Assembly: GCA_030616165.1 (NCBI GenBank) | Contig: JAUWXV010000068.1 | Coordinates: forward strand, 1 to 15,250 | From: a bacterium | GTDB taxonomy: Bacteria > SM23-31 > JAUVVT01 | Direction: 5' to 3' | Length of the DNA: 15,250 nucleotides | Part shown: positions 1 through 7,430 of the stretch, in pieces | Layout: every line of letters begins with the position of its first letter | How positions within the stretch are numbered: the first letter of the stretch is position 1 | The notes under the pieces: generated by a model | Databases searched by the model: none | The model's input: the letters and a program-made list of their open reading frames with translations, nothing else | What the model was told of the DNA's origin: nothing | Made by a program: the position numbers and the translations under genes

Positions 1-33
1 AAGAAAGTAAGTATTAATTTAAAATATAACTAA

Positions 34-103
34 TACGGGGCTTTTGAAAAGGCAGATAGGGTGCCCTATCAACTCTATTCTGCCTTTTTTTTTGGCCCCC
101 GTA
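34..103 (+). terminator. Composite hairpin with T-tract, copy 1
   Basis: Three nested pairings are visible. An outer stem pairs TACGGGG (34-40) with CCCCGTA (97-103). A middle stem pairs AAAAGGCAGA (47-56) with TCTGCCTTTT (79-88). An inner hairpin TAGGG-TG-CCCTA lies at 57-68. Nine T residues (85-93) follow GCC, so the middle stem alone looks like an intrinsic terminator. It could end an upstream transcript or act as an attenuator in the receptor leader. The outer stem goes beyond a simple terminator. Confidence 0.6.
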
Positions 104-142
104 AAATAAAATCTTATCTGAGAAAAAAAAGAACACTACTAT

Positions 143-158
143 TAGTGATGTATCACTA
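143..158. promoter_or_regulatory. 16-bp inverted repeat, possible operator (copy 1)
   Basis: TAGTGAT-GT-ATCACTA is a perfect 7-bp dyad with a 2-bp centre, followed at once by AT-rich TATAAATATATGG. The form is typical of a homodimeric repressor site, but no regulator is encoded in the window and the family cannot be named. Confidence 0.4.
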
Positions 159-232
159 TATAAATATATGGAAAAAAAAATAAATAATCAAGAAAAAATT
201 TCAGATACATTAAATTAATGATGTGAACTAAA

Positions 233-238
233 TATAAT
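233..238 (+). promoter_or_regulatory. Possible -10 element (copy 1)
   Basis: An exact TATAAT, with only a poor -35 (TTAAAT at 210-215) at 17-bp spacing. The matching position in copy 2 (558-563) is TATTAT. The region is very AT-rich, so chance matches are likely. Confidence 0.25.
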
Positions 239-358
239 AAATGCGATTTACAATAAGTATTTACTTACTCAAATATATTTTAGAAAGGAGGTGATAGTGA
301 ATATAATATAAAGGAAGTAAAAAAGAAAAAAGCAAATATTAATTTAAATATAAATAAA

Positions 359-428
359 TACGGGTCTTTTAAAAAGGCAGATAGGGTGCCCTATCCACTC
401 TATTCTGCCTTTTTTTTTGGCCCCCGTA
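359..428 (+). terminator. Composite hairpin with T-tract, copy 2
   Basis: Same fold as copy 1. The middle stem is 372-381 with 404-413, the inner hairpin is unchanged, and the T-tract is 410-418. The outer stem is shortened to TACGGG/CCCGTA because one G became T. It lies about 275 bp upstream of the receptor start and downstream of copy 1's -10-like element, so a transcript starting in copy 1 would have to read through it. Confidence 0.6.
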
Positions 429-467
429 AAATAAAATCTTATCTGAGAAAAAAAAGAACACTGCAAT

Positions 468-483
468 TAGTGACGTATCACTA
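468..483. promoter_or_regulatory. 16-bp inverted repeat, possible operator (copy 2)
   Basis: This is the copy 2 version of the dyad, TAGTGACGTATCACTA, with one change that breaks one symmetric pair. The flanking AT tract is identical to copy 1. Confidence 0.38.
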
Positions 484-604
484 TATAAATATATGGAAAA
501 AAAAATAAATAATCAAGAAAAAATTTCAGAGATATTAAATTAATTATGTGAACTTGATATTATAAATGCGATTTACAATAAGTATTTACTTACTTAAATA
601 TATT

Positions 605-620
605 TTAGAAAGGAGGTGAT
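605..620 (+). promoter_or_regulatory. Extended Shine-Dalgarno-like site without a start codon (also at 280-295)
   Basis: TTAGAAAGGAGGTGAT matches, over 16 nt, the complement of the 16S rRNA 3' end known from many bacteria. It is identical in both repeat copies. In copy 2 no ATG, GTG or TTG stands at normal spacing. In copy 1 a GTG at 297 opens only a four-residue frame ending at TAA 309-311. The receptor has its own AAGGAGG 72 bp further on, so this site may be a ribosome standby site or a base-pairing element. Confidence 0.5.
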
Positions 621-691
621 AGTTAGAATTAATAGTTTTTTAGTACATAAATGTACAGTGGATTAAATTATCTAAAAAGAAGGAGGTAAAG

Positions 692-3600
692 ATGAGAAAA
701 AAGTTACTTTTCAGTTTTATGTTGGTTTGTGTAGCCCTCTTTGTTTACCATGGAACGACATCAGCCGGTGTTACAGGGAAAATCGCAGGAATTATTACAG
801 ATGCTTCCACAGGTGAACCAATGCCGGCGGTAAATGTTGTTATTGAGGGTACTACCTTGGGAGGAGCAACGGATAATGAGGGTCATTACTTCATAATAAA
901 CATTCCTCCCGGGACTTATACATTACAGGCATCTATGGTGGGATACGCGGTTGAGAGCAAAACTGGGGTACTTGTTAGTGTTGATCATACGACTCCTATT
1001 GATTTTGACCTGAGAGTTACCGCCATAGCAGGAGAAGAGGTAACAGTAATTGCTGAGAGGGAGATAGTTCCAATGGATATTTCGGCAAGCCATATCGTTG
1101 CGGAAGCTGGGCAAATAGTGGAAGTTCCACTTATTACCGATATTGCGCAGTATATTCATCTGCAGGCTGGAATTGAAGGTGATTTTATCCGAGGTGGAGG
1201 ATTAGACCAGACCGAGTTTATGTTGGATGGATTGATGATGGTGGATAACAGGTCAAATAAACCTATGATGATGGTTAATCTCAGTGCCGTGAGGGAACTC
1301 AGCATTATCAAGGGAGGTTTTAATGCCGAATATGGTAATGTTCGTTCCGGACTAATTAACGTTGTCACCAAGGAAGGTTCGCCGAGTGTATATCATGGTT
1401 CAATTGATTACAGGTATAGTCCGGATCATTATAAACATAAAGGTCCAAACTTGTTTAGTCCTGAAAATTACTATTTGAAGCCATTTCTTGACCCTGCTGT
1501 TGCCTTTGTGGGTACTGAGAACGGAACCTGGGATCAATATACGAAGGACCAAAATTTATATTTTGGGGGATGGATCAAATATTCTGCAGATCTTATAGCG
1601 GACGGCCTTCCAGAAAACGATATGACACCAGTACAGGCTCAGCAAAGATTTATGTGGCTTCATACGACTGAAGGAAGTGCTGCCCTTGGGCAGAATGAGC
1701 GGCCTTATGGTAATAAGCCCGACTGGGTCGTGGATGCAAGTTATGGCGGTCCAGTGCCTGTAATTGGTAAATATTTGGGCGACTTGAGTTTCTTTGTTTC
1801 TTATCGGAATAATTGGGAACAGTTTGGAATGCCCACTTACAGAGAATACTACAAGGAAATGAGTACACATTTGAAGTTGACATCTCGTATAACTTCATCA
1901 ATGAAATTAACGGTCGAGGGATTGTATGGAACGATTAGTTCGGTTGCAAGGGGACTGCAAAATAACGATGGCGCCGGACCTGTTTCAAGCGGAACTGATA
2001 TATTTGGGAGAATCGGTGATGGTGACCCCGATGAATGGGAAGTATTAGGTTTATATTATCCTTCTACACTGGGTCCACATGACGTCTGGCGCGGTATGCA
2101 GGGAATAGCTTTCGACCACGTTCTGAGCCCGAGTACATTTTATAATATCAGAATCTCTCATGTTCACGAAAAGAATCATGCCGCACATAATGTCGAACTA
2201 CGAGACCAGACGACTGTCAGGCATTTTGGAAATCAAGCACAAGATATGTCGCCTTACGGAGCTATGCAGGGGGGTGGACCTTTACTAATGGTGAACAATA
2301 TGTATTATGGCGCCCACAGTGCTGGAGCTATAGAATTGTCAGGTTCACATACCATTAATGCTAAATTTGATATAACAAGCCAGGTCGATAGATATAACCA
2401 GTTTAAAGCTGGTTTTATGTTTGTTTATGATGACCTTGATACACATTGGGAACATGTAAGATGGGAATCCCCGACTGACAACTTTCTGGTTCAATGGGAG
2501 CATTTTCCATACCGTATGGGGGCTTATCTTCAGGACAAACTCGAGTTTGAGGGGATGATTGCTAACTTTGGTCTGAGGATGGATTACAATCAACCAAATA
2601 CTGAATGGTATGACCTGGAGGCTGATAGATATAACAAGTATTTTAAAAAAGAATATAAAGCGGTTTTTACCGAAGTTATGCCGAGAAAGGAGGCAGAAGG
2701 TCAAATAAAAATTAGTCCGCGTTTAGGAGTGTCTCATCCAATCTCTGAAAATGCAAAACTCTACTTTAATTATGGACATTTTTATTCAATGCCTTCATCC
2801 ACGAGTATGTATGATATACGATACGGACAGATATTTGAAGGGGTTATAAACATAGGTAATCCAAATGCAAATTTACCAAGAACGGTATCTTATGAGTTAG
2901 GAGTGGAATATAATGTCCGAGACCTGTTCCTGATTCATTTATCCGGTTATTATAAGGATGTTGGTGACCAAACAAGCTCTGTAGGGTACACAAGTTACGA
3001 TGGTACTGTTAACTACACAACTACTTCTAACCAGAACTATGAAGATATAAGAGGCTTTGAACTGAGAATTGAAAGGCGTTTTGGACAATGGGTTACTGGA
3101 TGGTTTAATTATAACTATATGGTAAGCACAGAAGGATGGATTGGACGAGAAGAATACTTTGAGGACCCGAGAGAGCAGATTCTGTTTGGATTGTATAATC
3201 CAAGACAGGAGAGACCCCTTGCCCGCCCCACACTCCGCAGTAATATTAATATCAGGACTCCCAGAAATTTGGGACCAGGTCCAACAATAGGTGAAGCAAA
3301 GATTCTTGGCGATATTAACGCGTCTTTCCTTTATACCTGGAGGGCAGGAAGATATTCGACGTGGGACCCATTGGAGACCGGTGAATTAGATAGAAATGTG
3401 CAGTGGAAGGGTTCCTGGTATCTTGATGCAAGATTCGGTAAGAGACTGCAATTTGGGAAATATAACATTCAAGTCTTTGCGGATATCAACAATATTTTAG
3501 ACCATGATGTTCTTAGTTCAAGGGGTTTTGCAACTGATGATGATGAGAGAAGGTATATGGAATCGTTACACCTGGAGATGTACAAAGACCCAGAATATGA

Positions 3601-3742
3601 AGTTTACACTGGTGGAGACGATAAACCTGGAGAGATTGGTGGTCCGGGTACGGATAAATCTTATATAGATATGCCAGACCTTACACATTATACATTTTTT
3701 AACCCGAGAACTATCTTTATAGGAATAAAAGTTGATTTTTAA
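692..3742 (+). CDS. TonB-dependent receptor with carboxypeptidase-like N-terminal domain
   Basis: Outer-membrane beta-barrel transporter that would import a large or scarce substrate using TonB energy. A signal peptide (about 1-25) is followed by a carboxypeptidase-regulatory-like beta-sandwich (about 28-115, with GKIAGIITDASTGEPMPAVNV and PPGTYTL). A TonB-box-like EEVTVIAE lies near residue 118. The plug (about 140-235) shows FMLDG, VRELSIIKGGFNAEYGN and GLINVVTK. The rest is barrel, ending in a terminal Phe after FIGIKVDF. At 1016 residues it has normal length. AGGAGG about 7 nt upstream supports the ATG. It is followed after 35 bp by the secreted protein gene, probably in one operon. It is not a clear SusC: no SusD partner is present. 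The substrate cannot be read from sequence; the downstream sulfatase cluster hints at a glycan. Confidence 0.93.
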   Translation: MRKKLLFSFMLVCVALFVYHGTTSAGVTGKIAGIITDASTGEPMPAVNVVIEGTTLGGATDNEGHYFIINIPPGTYTLQASMVGYAVESKTGVLVSVDHTTPIDFDLRVTAIAGEEVTVIAEREIVPMDISASHIVAEAGQIVEVPLITDIAQYIHLQAGIEGDFIRGGGLDQTEFMLDGLMMVDNRSNKPMMMVNLSAVRELSIIKGGFNAEYGNVRSGLINVVTKEGSPSVYHGSIDYRYSPDHYKHKGPNLFSPENYYLKPFLDPAVAFVGTENGTWDQYTKDQNLYFGGWIKYSADLIADGLPENDMTPVQAQQRFMWLHTTEGSAALGQNERPYGNKPDWVVDASYGGPVPVIGKYLGDLSFFVSYRNNWEQFGMPTYREYYKEMSTHLKLTSRITSSMKLTVEGLYGTISSVARGLQNNDGAGPVSSGTDIFGRIGDGDPDEWEVLGLYYPSTLGPHDVWRGMQGIAFDHVLSPSTFYNIRISHVHEKNHAAHNVELRDQTTVRHFGNQAQDMSPYGAMQGGGPLLMVNNMYYGAHSAGAIELSGSHTINAKFDITSQVDRYNQFKAGFMFVYDDLDTHWEHVRWESPTDNFLVQWEHFPYRMGAYLQDKLEFEGMIANFGLRMDYNQPNTEWYDLEADRYNKYFKKEYKAVFTEVMPRKEAEGQIKISPRLGVSHPISENAKLYFNYGHFYSMPSSTSMYDIRYGQIFEGVINIGNPNANLPRTVSYELGVEYNVRDLFLIHLSGYYKDVGDQTSSVGYTSYDGTVNYTTTSNQNYEDIRGFELRIERRFGQWVTGWFNYNYMVSTEGWIGREEYFEDPREQILFGLYNPRQERPLARPTLRSNINIRTPRNLGPGPTIGEAKILGDINASFLYTWRAGRYSTWDPLETGELDRNVQWKGSWYLDARFGKRLQFGKYNIQVFADINNILDHDVLSSRGFATDDDERRYMESLHLEMYKDPEYEVYTGGDDKPGEIGGPGTDKSYIDMPDLTHYTFFNPRTIFIGIKVDF

Positions 3743-3777
3743 GAGGATAAACTAAATAAAAATAAGGGAGAATAATT

Positions 3778-5973
3778 ATGAAAAAGATTTCTATAATAAT
3801 GGCATTGTGTGTTATATTGTCTGTATTTGTGTATAATACTGCAGATGCCGGTGCTTTTCAGTGGTTAAAAGTGGGAAAACTACATGTCAAGGTATGGGAT
3901 AATGGTCATGAAAGTCAAGCAAATGGTAATGATTTTGCGAGTTATTATTTTTATCATGCATATAGAAATTGGCATCGTGGTTCAAGTTTGCGGATGGGCG
4001 CCAGAGACTTTACAGACCAAAATGGCGTATATTGGCCCGTCAAGTTAGCCGGTATGGCACATGACGTAGCTGATGAGGTTGTCAACATGTTTCCCAGGGA
4101 AGATGCTGAATTTCTGACTTTTCGAAGATATACAAGGTATGCACTTCCAACAATTAAAGTTGATGGCTTCTTTATGAATGACCCGTTCCCACAGGCAGGA
4201 GATGAGGTAGCCCCGGATAAAATTCTTGGAACTGCAGATATGATGTTTGAATCACATATTGGGACATGGATGGGGGTGGATATTCATCAGAGAGTACTTG
4301 TCTGGAGTCAAAGGAATCATGATGACTATGCAATATACGATATGACATTAACAAATACTGGAAATGTGGACAGGGATGAAGAGATTGAACTACCAGATAA
4401 TACGTTATTAGATTTTTACTTTTTGAGGGAAGCGCAGTTTTTTGTTAATAGAGAGGAAGTAGAATGGATGACCTGGGATGGTTGCCGTCCCGGGGAGCCC
4501 CTGAGGATAATGTATAGTTATCCTGCCAGACAATCAGGCCACTCTTGGGATAGGTTTGGTGGTGCCAGGGAATGGGGATGTCTCAGAGGTCCGATATTTG
4601 GTGGAGAAGTTGTTGTTAATGTTCCCACGTCTGTGGATAACCCCACAAACGACCAATCTAAACCAAATGTCCATTATGTGAGGGGTCCTGATGACCTTGC
4701 TTTTAGTCACTCATCCGAAACGAAAGGTCCATCTGACCATATTTTAGTTTACGATGTAATGCAGCAAGGCTATAATGTGGTCAGGGGGACGCCGTATATG
4801 GAGGGCACGTATCCGGGGACACTGCATGATATGCCACACGACGAACGCGGTGGTAAATTTCTGGATGATGATGATTGGTGGTTCTGGCATGAGGTAGTTG
4901 GTAATTCCAGTGGACCTTATCCTGAAATAAAAATTGGAGAATCCCTTCGTTTTGTCTGGGCTTATGTAGGGGGAAGTATTTCACCCGAAATGGCCTGGAT
5001 AAAAGGTGGGGAATGGATAAATGGAACAATTGAACCACCGGAAGGAAATGTATTAGGAGTATCCGATAACTTGCCCAAACAATATAAAAATCATCCGGAC
5101 CTTTATGCGACAGACGCCCTGGCAAGTGAGTATTACAACTGGGCTAAGGACTGCTGGATTATGACAGGCAAGGATTCACTTTTTCAAAATGGGATTAATG
5201 CCGTAAAGAACTTTCAGAACGATTACAATGTGCCAACTGGACCGCCGCCTCCATCAATCGAGGTAAACTCGAAGCCTGATAAAATAGAGATAAATTGGGG
5301 CAGCGAATCGGAAACAGCATCTGATTTTGCCGGCTATAGAGTATTTAGGGCTGAAGGACGTCCGGGCCTCAACTATAATATATACTACGATAGAGAATAT
5401 CACCCTGAGTATTCGTGGAAAATGATTTTTGAATGCGGCGATGGAACCGCGAATGCTCTTACTCACAGCCATGCAGATGCTACAGCTGATCGCGCTAAAG
5501 CATATTTTTATTATGTGATTGCATTTGATGATGGGATTGGAAATATAGCTGATGTTAATGGTAAAATAGAGAGCCTCGAGAGCGGAGAATCTTTAAATAT
5601 GACAACTCGTGCGGCATATTTGACGAGAGCACCGGGAGCGAAGTTATCCGACATTAGGGTCGTTCCTAACCCGTTCAATATTGGTGCTGAAGAACTGCAA
5701 TATCCTGGTGAGGAGCTTAAGATTATGTTTTTGGATGTGCCTGGATACTGCACTATCAAGATTTACAGTGAAAGTGGTGATTTAGTCCAGACCCTGGAGC
5801 ATACCGATGGCTCCGGTGATCAATCATGGGGAGATATTGGAGATGAACATTTAGTTACTGAAACAGGCCAGGTTATCGTGAGTGGGATTTATATTGCAGT
5901 AATAGAAGAAAATAATGCAGACGGCACATCAACTGGCAATACACATTTTGTAAAATTTGTAATAGTTAGGTAA
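3778..5973 (+). CDS. Secreted multidomain protein with Fn3-like and C-terminal sorting-like domains
   Basis: Exported, probably surface-associated protein of unknown role. A signal peptide (about 1-25, ending ADAG) precedes a large Trp- and Tyr-rich beta domain (about 26-485) that I do not recognise. A Pro-rich linker near 488 leads to a fibronectin III-like module (about 490-605, with KIEINW, FAGYRVFRA and YYVIAFDDG). The C-terminal module (about 622-731) has the VVPNPFN start, IKIYSESGDLVQTLE and a late VSGIYIAVIEE strand. That pattern is typical of type IX secretion sorting domains and of FlgD-like Ig folds, which are hard to tell apart by eye. GGGAG upstream supports the ATG. The place between a TonB receptor and a PorV-like protein suggests a partner in cell-surface binding. 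No catalytic motif was seen. Confidence 0.85.
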   Translation: MKKISIIMALCVILSVFVYNTADAGAFQWLKVGKLHVKVWDNGHESQANGNDFASYYFYHAYRNWHRGSSLRMGARDFTDQNGVYWPVKLAGMAHDVADEVVNMFPREDAEFLTFRRYTRYALPTIKVDGFFMNDPFPQAGDEVAPDKILGTADMMFESHIGTWMGVDIHQRVLVWSQRNHDDYAIYDMTLTNTGNVDRDEEIELPDNTLLDFYFLREAQFFVNREEVEWMTWDGCRPGEPLRIMYSYPARQSGHSWDRFGGAREWGCLRGPIFGGEVVVNVPTSVDNPTNDQSKPNVHYVRGPDDLAFSHSSETKGPSDHILVYDVMQQGYNVVRGTPYMEGTYPGTLHDMPHDERGGKFLDDDDWWFWHEVVGNSSGPYPEIKIGESLRFVWAYVGGSISPEMAWIKGGEWINGTIEPPEGNVLGVSDNLPKQYKNHPDLYATDALASEYYNWAKDCWIMTGKDSLFQNGINAVKNFQNDYNVPTGPPPPSIEVNSKPDKIEINWGSESETASDFAGYRVFRAEGRPGLNYNIYYDREYHPEYSWKMIFECGDGTANALTHSHADATADRAKAYFYYVIAFDDGIGNIADVNGKIESLESGESLNMTTRAAYLTRAPGAKLSDIRVVPNPFNIGAEELQYPGEELKIMFLDVPGYCTIKIYSESGDLVQTLEHTDGSGDQSWGDIGDEHLVTETGQVIVSGIYIAVIEENNADGTSTGNTHFVKFVIVR

Positions 5974-5995
5974 ATATTTGAAAATAGAAAATTTT

Positions 5996-6032
5996 CCCGA
6001 CCCTGTCCCGCCTAAGGCGGGACAGGGTCGGG
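5996..6032. repeat. Perfect 17-bp inverted repeat (intergenic palindrome)
   Basis: CCCGACCCTGTCCCGCC (5996-6012) pairs perfectly with 6016-6032 around a TAA loop. It is far more GC-rich than its surroundings. It has no T-tract, so it is not a normal terminator. The next gene's AAAAGGAGG begins 3-4 bp later. The form resembles dispersed extragenic palindromes; in RNA it could protect the upstream mRNA end or reduce expression of the gene behind it. Confidence 0.9.
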
Positions 6033-6050
6033 ATTAAAAGGAGGTATATA

Positions 6051-7043
6051 ATGAAGAAATTGACTTTATTATTGACTGTTGTTTTTCTCTGTATGGTCGT
6101 TGCAATGCCTGCCCATCCGGTTTTAAAGAAAACTGCTCAAACCGGTCTTCAGTTCTTAAAGGTTGATGTCGGAGCCCGTCCTGCTGCTATGGGTGGTGCA
6201 TTTATGATGGTCGGGAATGATGCCAGTGCCATGTTTTATAATCCCGCCGGTATAGCCGCGATGCGTTCAACTTCTGACATTTTTGTCAGCAGGACAGAAT
6301 GGATAGTTGACATAAAATATAATGCTGCAGCATTTGTGCAAAATTTCGGGAATTGGGGCAACGTCGGCGTTAGCTTTATCTCAAGTGATTACGGTGAAAT
6401 AATAGGTACCCGGGTTGCAGATACAGAGAAGGGCTTTATAGAGACAGGAAATGTAGATGTTGATGCTTATGCAGTGGGTTTGGCATATGCAAGACAAATG
6501 ACAGACAAGTTCACGTTAGGTGGTCATATTAAGTATGCGAAACAGCACTTAGGGGAAAATCTTTTTCCTGATGATGAGACTGTAAAAAACGAAGTCACCG
6601 GTCTTGCATACGACTTTGGGACTATATTTTACCCTGGATTCAGGAGTTTCAGTGTCGGAATGAGCATTCGAAACTTTTCTCCGCAGTTCAAATATCAGGA
6701 AACGGCGTTTGAACTGCCGCTGACGTTTACGCTCGGCTTTGGCATGGATATTTTTGATTTTCTGCCGTCACTTCAGGAGAGTCAATCTCTGGTATTGGCT
6801 GTCGATGCTGTCCATCCACGTGATTACACAGAGAGAATTCATATTGGAGGAGAATACTGGTATATGGATATGATAGCACTTCGTGTTGGATATAAATACA
6901 ATTACGATGAGGAGGGTATATCTGCGGGAGTTGGTATTAAATATGCCGTTGAAGGAGGATTTGGCATAAAGATTGATTATTCCTATAGTGACTTAGGAGT
7001 CTTTGATGAAGTAAACAGATTCTCTATTGGAGCTTCATTTTAA
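6051..7043 (+). CDS. PorV/PorQ-family outer-membrane protein
   Basis: Predicted FadL-like outer-membrane barrel of 330 residues. A signal peptide (about 1-22) is followed by the family hallmark: GLQFLKVDVGARPAAMGGAF (about 32-51) and DASAMFYNPAGIAAM (about 57-71). Alternating amphipathic strands continue to a terminal Phe (SIGASF). In type IX systems PorV carries cargo with a C-terminal sorting domain to the attachment complex; many relatives in uncultured FCB-group bacteria are unassigned. The upstream gene ending in a sorting-like domain makes a cargo-handling role reasonable, but this is inference. AAAAGGAGG at 6036-6043 fixes the ATG. The gene is last in its set, and a strong terminator follows. 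A 17-bp hairpin just before its ribosome-binding site may lower its expression relative to the two genes upstream. Confidence 0.9.
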   Translation: MKKLTLLLTVVFLCMVVAMPAHPVLKKTAQTGLQFLKVDVGARPAAMGGAFMMVGNDASAMFYNPAGIAAMRSTSDIFVSRTEWIVDIKYNAAAFVQNFGNWGNVGVSFISSDYGEIIGTRVADTEKGFIETGNVDVDAYAVGLAYARQMTDKFTLGGHIKYAKQHLGENLFPDDETVKNEVTGLAYDFGTIFYPGFRSFSVGMSIRNFSPQFKYQETAFELPLTFTLGFGMDIFDFLPSLQESQSLVLAVDAVHPRDYTERIHIGGEYWYMDMIALRVGYKYNYDEEGISAGVGIKYAVEGGFGIKIDYSYSDLGVFDEVNRFSIGASF

Positions 7044-7103
7044 TTAAAGGAGAAAGATAGGAATTCTTACTTTTTAGCCGGCGTTAAGCGTTGGATTTTG
7101 TAA

Positions 7104-7124
7104 GGGCAACCCACTGGGTCGCCC
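7104..7124. repeat. Imperfect 9-bp intergenic palindrome
   Basis: GGGCAACCC (7104-7112) pairs with GGGTCGCCC (7116-7124) around ACT with one mismatch. It is GC-rich against an AT-rich background and looks like a dispersed extragenic palindrome. No T-tract follows. Confidence 0.55.
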
Positions 7125-7156
7125 CATGCGACTGGATAAAAAGGTAAATTGTTAAC

Positions 7157-7193
7157 AAAAAAAGCGTAAAGATAAAAACTTTACGCTTTTTTT
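7157..7193. terminator. Bidirectional intrinsic terminator
   Basis: AAAAAAAGCGTAAAG (7157-7171) pairs perfectly with CTTTACGCTTTTTTT (7179-7193) around a 7-nt A-rich loop, giving a T-tract on both strands. It ends the receptor/PorV gene set on the plus strand and would also serve the small minus-strand frame at 7243-7374. Confidence 0.92.
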
Positions 7194-7242
7194 GTTTGAA
7201 AGAATTGGATATATTGTTATTATTAAGGTTATATCTTACTTT

Positions 7243-7374
7243 TTATTCAATATTTGAATTTTTGCTGCAGGCTCTCCTAAATAAACACTTGCATTTAGGT
7301 TCTTTAATTATTATATTTGATTCGTCTAAATTTATGACATCAAAAAGTTCCGTATTTGGTTTGTATTTTGCCAT
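7243..7374 (-). CDS. Possible small protein (43 residues)
   Basis: Read on the minus strand, GGAG stands 3 nt before an ATG (7374-7372), an in-frame TAA lies just upstream, and 43 codons follow before TAA at 7245-7243. The predicted peptide begins MAKYKPNTELFDVIN and is hydrophilic, with KCKC and one more Cys near the C-terminus (RRACSKN). It has no signal peptide or membrane segment. The bidirectional terminator lies 50 bp beyond its stop, as expected for a real transcription unit. I do not recognise the family. The opposite-strand frame here starts with TTG without a ribosome-binding site and is less likely. A chance frame in AT-rich DNA remains possible. Confidence 0.4.
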   Translation of the reverse strand: MAKYKPNTELFDVINLDESNIIIKEPKCKCLFRRACSKNSNIE

Positions 7375-7430
7375 TTTCTCCAATTAAATATATTCAACCT
7401 TCATCAACAGGAAAAAAGACATCTGGAAAG

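Larger units (their letters stand above)
1..298 (+). repeat. Leader repeat, copy 1 (tandem 325-bp period)
   Basis: Copy 1 of a tandem block whose second copy starts exactly 325 bp later. Ungapped hand alignment with 326-623 gives about 22 mismatches in 298 positions. The changes are clustered: 51-130 has one, 151-200 none and 271-298 none. Inside are a composite hairpin with a T-tract (34-103), a 16-bp dyad (143-158), a TATAAT (233-238) and an extended Shine-Dalgarno-like sequence (280-295). The window begins inside or at the edge of this copy, so more copies may lie upstream. No coding sequence is visible. Confidence 0.95.
326..623 (+). repeat. Leader repeat, copy 2, next to the receptor gene
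   Basis: Copy 2 of the tandem block, with the same order of elements: hairpin with T-tract, dyad at 468-483, -10-like TATTAT at 558-563, and extended Shine-Dalgarno-like sequence at 605-620. It ends 68 bp before the receptor start codon, so it probably forms part of that gene's promoter and leader. Between the copies (299-325) is only purine-rich sequence. Confidence 0.95.

Noticed and set aside
643-656. Short dyad GTACAT-AA-ATGTAC just before the receptor gene
   Set aside because: Only 6-bp arms made mostly of A and T in very AT-rich DNA; it is not in the repeat copies and is likely chance, though a regulator site cannot be excluded.
1-691. CRISPR array or integron-type repeat
   Set aside because: There are only two long copies at 325-bp spacing, with no short regular repeats, no spacers and no cas or integrase gene.
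7196-7387. 63-residue plus-strand frame starting with TTG
   Set aside because: It starts inside the tail of the terminator without a ribosome-binding site, is low-complexity Leu/Phe/Ile-rich, and overlaps a better supported minus-strand small frame.
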